This document shows positions 5,726-6,431 of a stretch of DNA of 6,431 nt, in pieces. Every line of letters starts with the position of its first letter. Positions within the stretch are counted from its first letter, which is position 1. The DNA is taken from the NCBI GenBank assembly GCA_049325575.1, contig JBMOLK010000245.1, forward strand, positions 1 through 6,431. The letters are read 5' to 3'. The stretch comes from JBMOLK01 sp049325575 (lineage in GTDB: Bacteria; Bacillota; Clostridia; Acetivibrionales; Acetivibrionaceae). A program made the translations under genes and the position numbers. The notes beneath the pieces are model-generated. The model made no database searches and had not been told where the DNA came from. It worked only from the letters and a program-made list of their open reading frames with translations.

Positions 5726-6431
5726 ATGGTAGTAACAAAAATAGATGGACATAGGCAAGTAATAGCAGATACAATAACTAATGCAGAAATTAATGCCGCT
5801 GCAGCAATAGCAACGAGCAAATTAGCAGAAGGTGCTGATTTTATTCAGCGAGATGGTTCAGTTGTTTTTACGGCTGATCAATCGCATGGTGGCTTTAAGA
5901 TTACTAATTTGGGTGCGCCTGTTGATGCGAATGATGCCGTAAGGAAACAAGATTTAGATGCGGTTTCAGCGGGATTAGATCCGAAAGCTTCGGTTCGTGT
6001 AGCAACAACTACTGCTGGGATATTGGCAACGGATTTTGAAAATCTTGATGTTGTGGACGGGGTAACTCTCGCAACGGGAAACAGAATCCTAATTAAAAAT
6101 CAGGCTGCTGGAGCTGAGAATGGTATTTATACAGTTAATGCTACTGGTGCGCCAACAAGAGCAACAGATGCAGATAGTAGTACAGAAGTAACACCAGGAA
6201 TGTTCTGTTTTGTTGAAGAAGGAACTGCAAATGCGGATAGTGGGTGGGTATTAGTTACAGATGCACCTATTACACTTGGAACAACTGCATTAACTTTCAC
6301 TCAATTTACAGGCGCTGGGCAGATAATTGCGGGTAACGGTTTAACTAAAACAGCAAATACGATAGACGCAGTAGGAACAGCAAATAGAATCGTGGTAAGT
6401 GCAGATGCAATAGATATTGGTTCTGATGTAT
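5726..6431 (+). CDS. large tail-fibre-like protein, 3'-partial
   Basis: The frame is open from the ATG at 5726 to the right edge, giving 235 residues; the C-terminal receptor-binding part is missing. Residues 17-33 (ITNAEINAAAAIATSKL) match the fibre opening 'I.NA.INA.AAIA.SKL'. Residues 53-83 (SHGGFKITNLGAPVDANDAV, then DLDAVSAGLDP) match the fibre repeat 'GG.KITNL..P....DA..K..VDA...GLD'. Residues 88-196 carry SVRVATTTAG, DGVTLATGNRILIKNQ, AENGIYTV, PTRATDAD, PGMFCFVEEGTANADSGWVL and TFTQFTGAGQ, a beta-domain widespread in phage fibres. The final visible part (GNGLTKTANTIDAVGTANRI) resembles another fibre repeat. AAGGTGA at 5714-5720 leaves five bases to the ATG. The protein probably forms a trimeric fibre that binds the host. 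Confidence 0.87.
   Translation, partial: MVVTKIDGHRQVIADTITNAEINAAAAIATSKLAEGADFIQRDGSVVFTADQSHGGFKITNLGAPVDANDAVRKQDLDAVSAGLDPKASVRVATTTAGILATDFENLDVVDGVTLATGNRILIKNQAAGAENGIYTVNATGAPTRATDADSSTEVTPGMFCFVEEGTANADSGWVLVTDAPITLGTTALTFTQFTGAGQIIAGNGLTKTANTIDAVGTANRIVVSADAIDIGSDV

Overview
This AT-rich window reads as the capsid and fibre part of a tailed double-stranded DNA virus (Caudoviricetes) genome. All eight supported genes lie on the + strand, tightly packed and partly overlapping, with no rRNA or tRNA gene, transposase or CRISPR array visible. The capsid module is recognisable from an HK97-type maturation protease fused to a scaffold-like tail, followed by a likely HK97-fold major capsid protein. 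The virion genes downstream are built from domains common in tailed-phage fibres and decoration proteins. The host cannot be fixed from this sequence. Heavy use of ATA and AGA codons, ribosome sites of GGTGA type and one TATA-like box would suit an archaeal host (for example a methanogen) or a low-GC bacterium such as a Firmicute.

Layout. Positions 1-1109 hold the 3' part of a divergent PurD-like ATP-grasp ligase gene; its reading frame is open to the left edge, so the ATG at 132 is probably internal. A 57-residue CxxC/CxxH zinc-finger-like protein follows at 1120-1293. A short AT-rich gap with a possible promoter leads to the protease-scaffold fusion (1333-2403), the major capsid protein (2417-3607) and a small beta-rich protein that is probably a head decoration protein (3623-3904). 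A 75-base gap with a T-tract and a strong hairpin follows. Then come a virion protein with an FN3-like domain (3980-4675), a small virion protein (4681-5085), a fibre-like protein (5085-5711), and a larger fibre-like protein that runs off the right edge (5726-6431).

How the genes work together. The protease probably assembles inside the procapsid with its scaffold tail, is activated, and trims the capsid interior while the major capsid protein forms the shell. The small proteins after it probably decorate the shell or build surface fibres. No neck, tail-tube or tape-measure gene separates the capsid genes from the fibre-like genes, so these fibres could be head fibres. The ATP-grasp enzyme is the least expected member: it keeps the PurD backbone but has altered glycine-loop and metal-site residues, which suggests a changed substrate or function.
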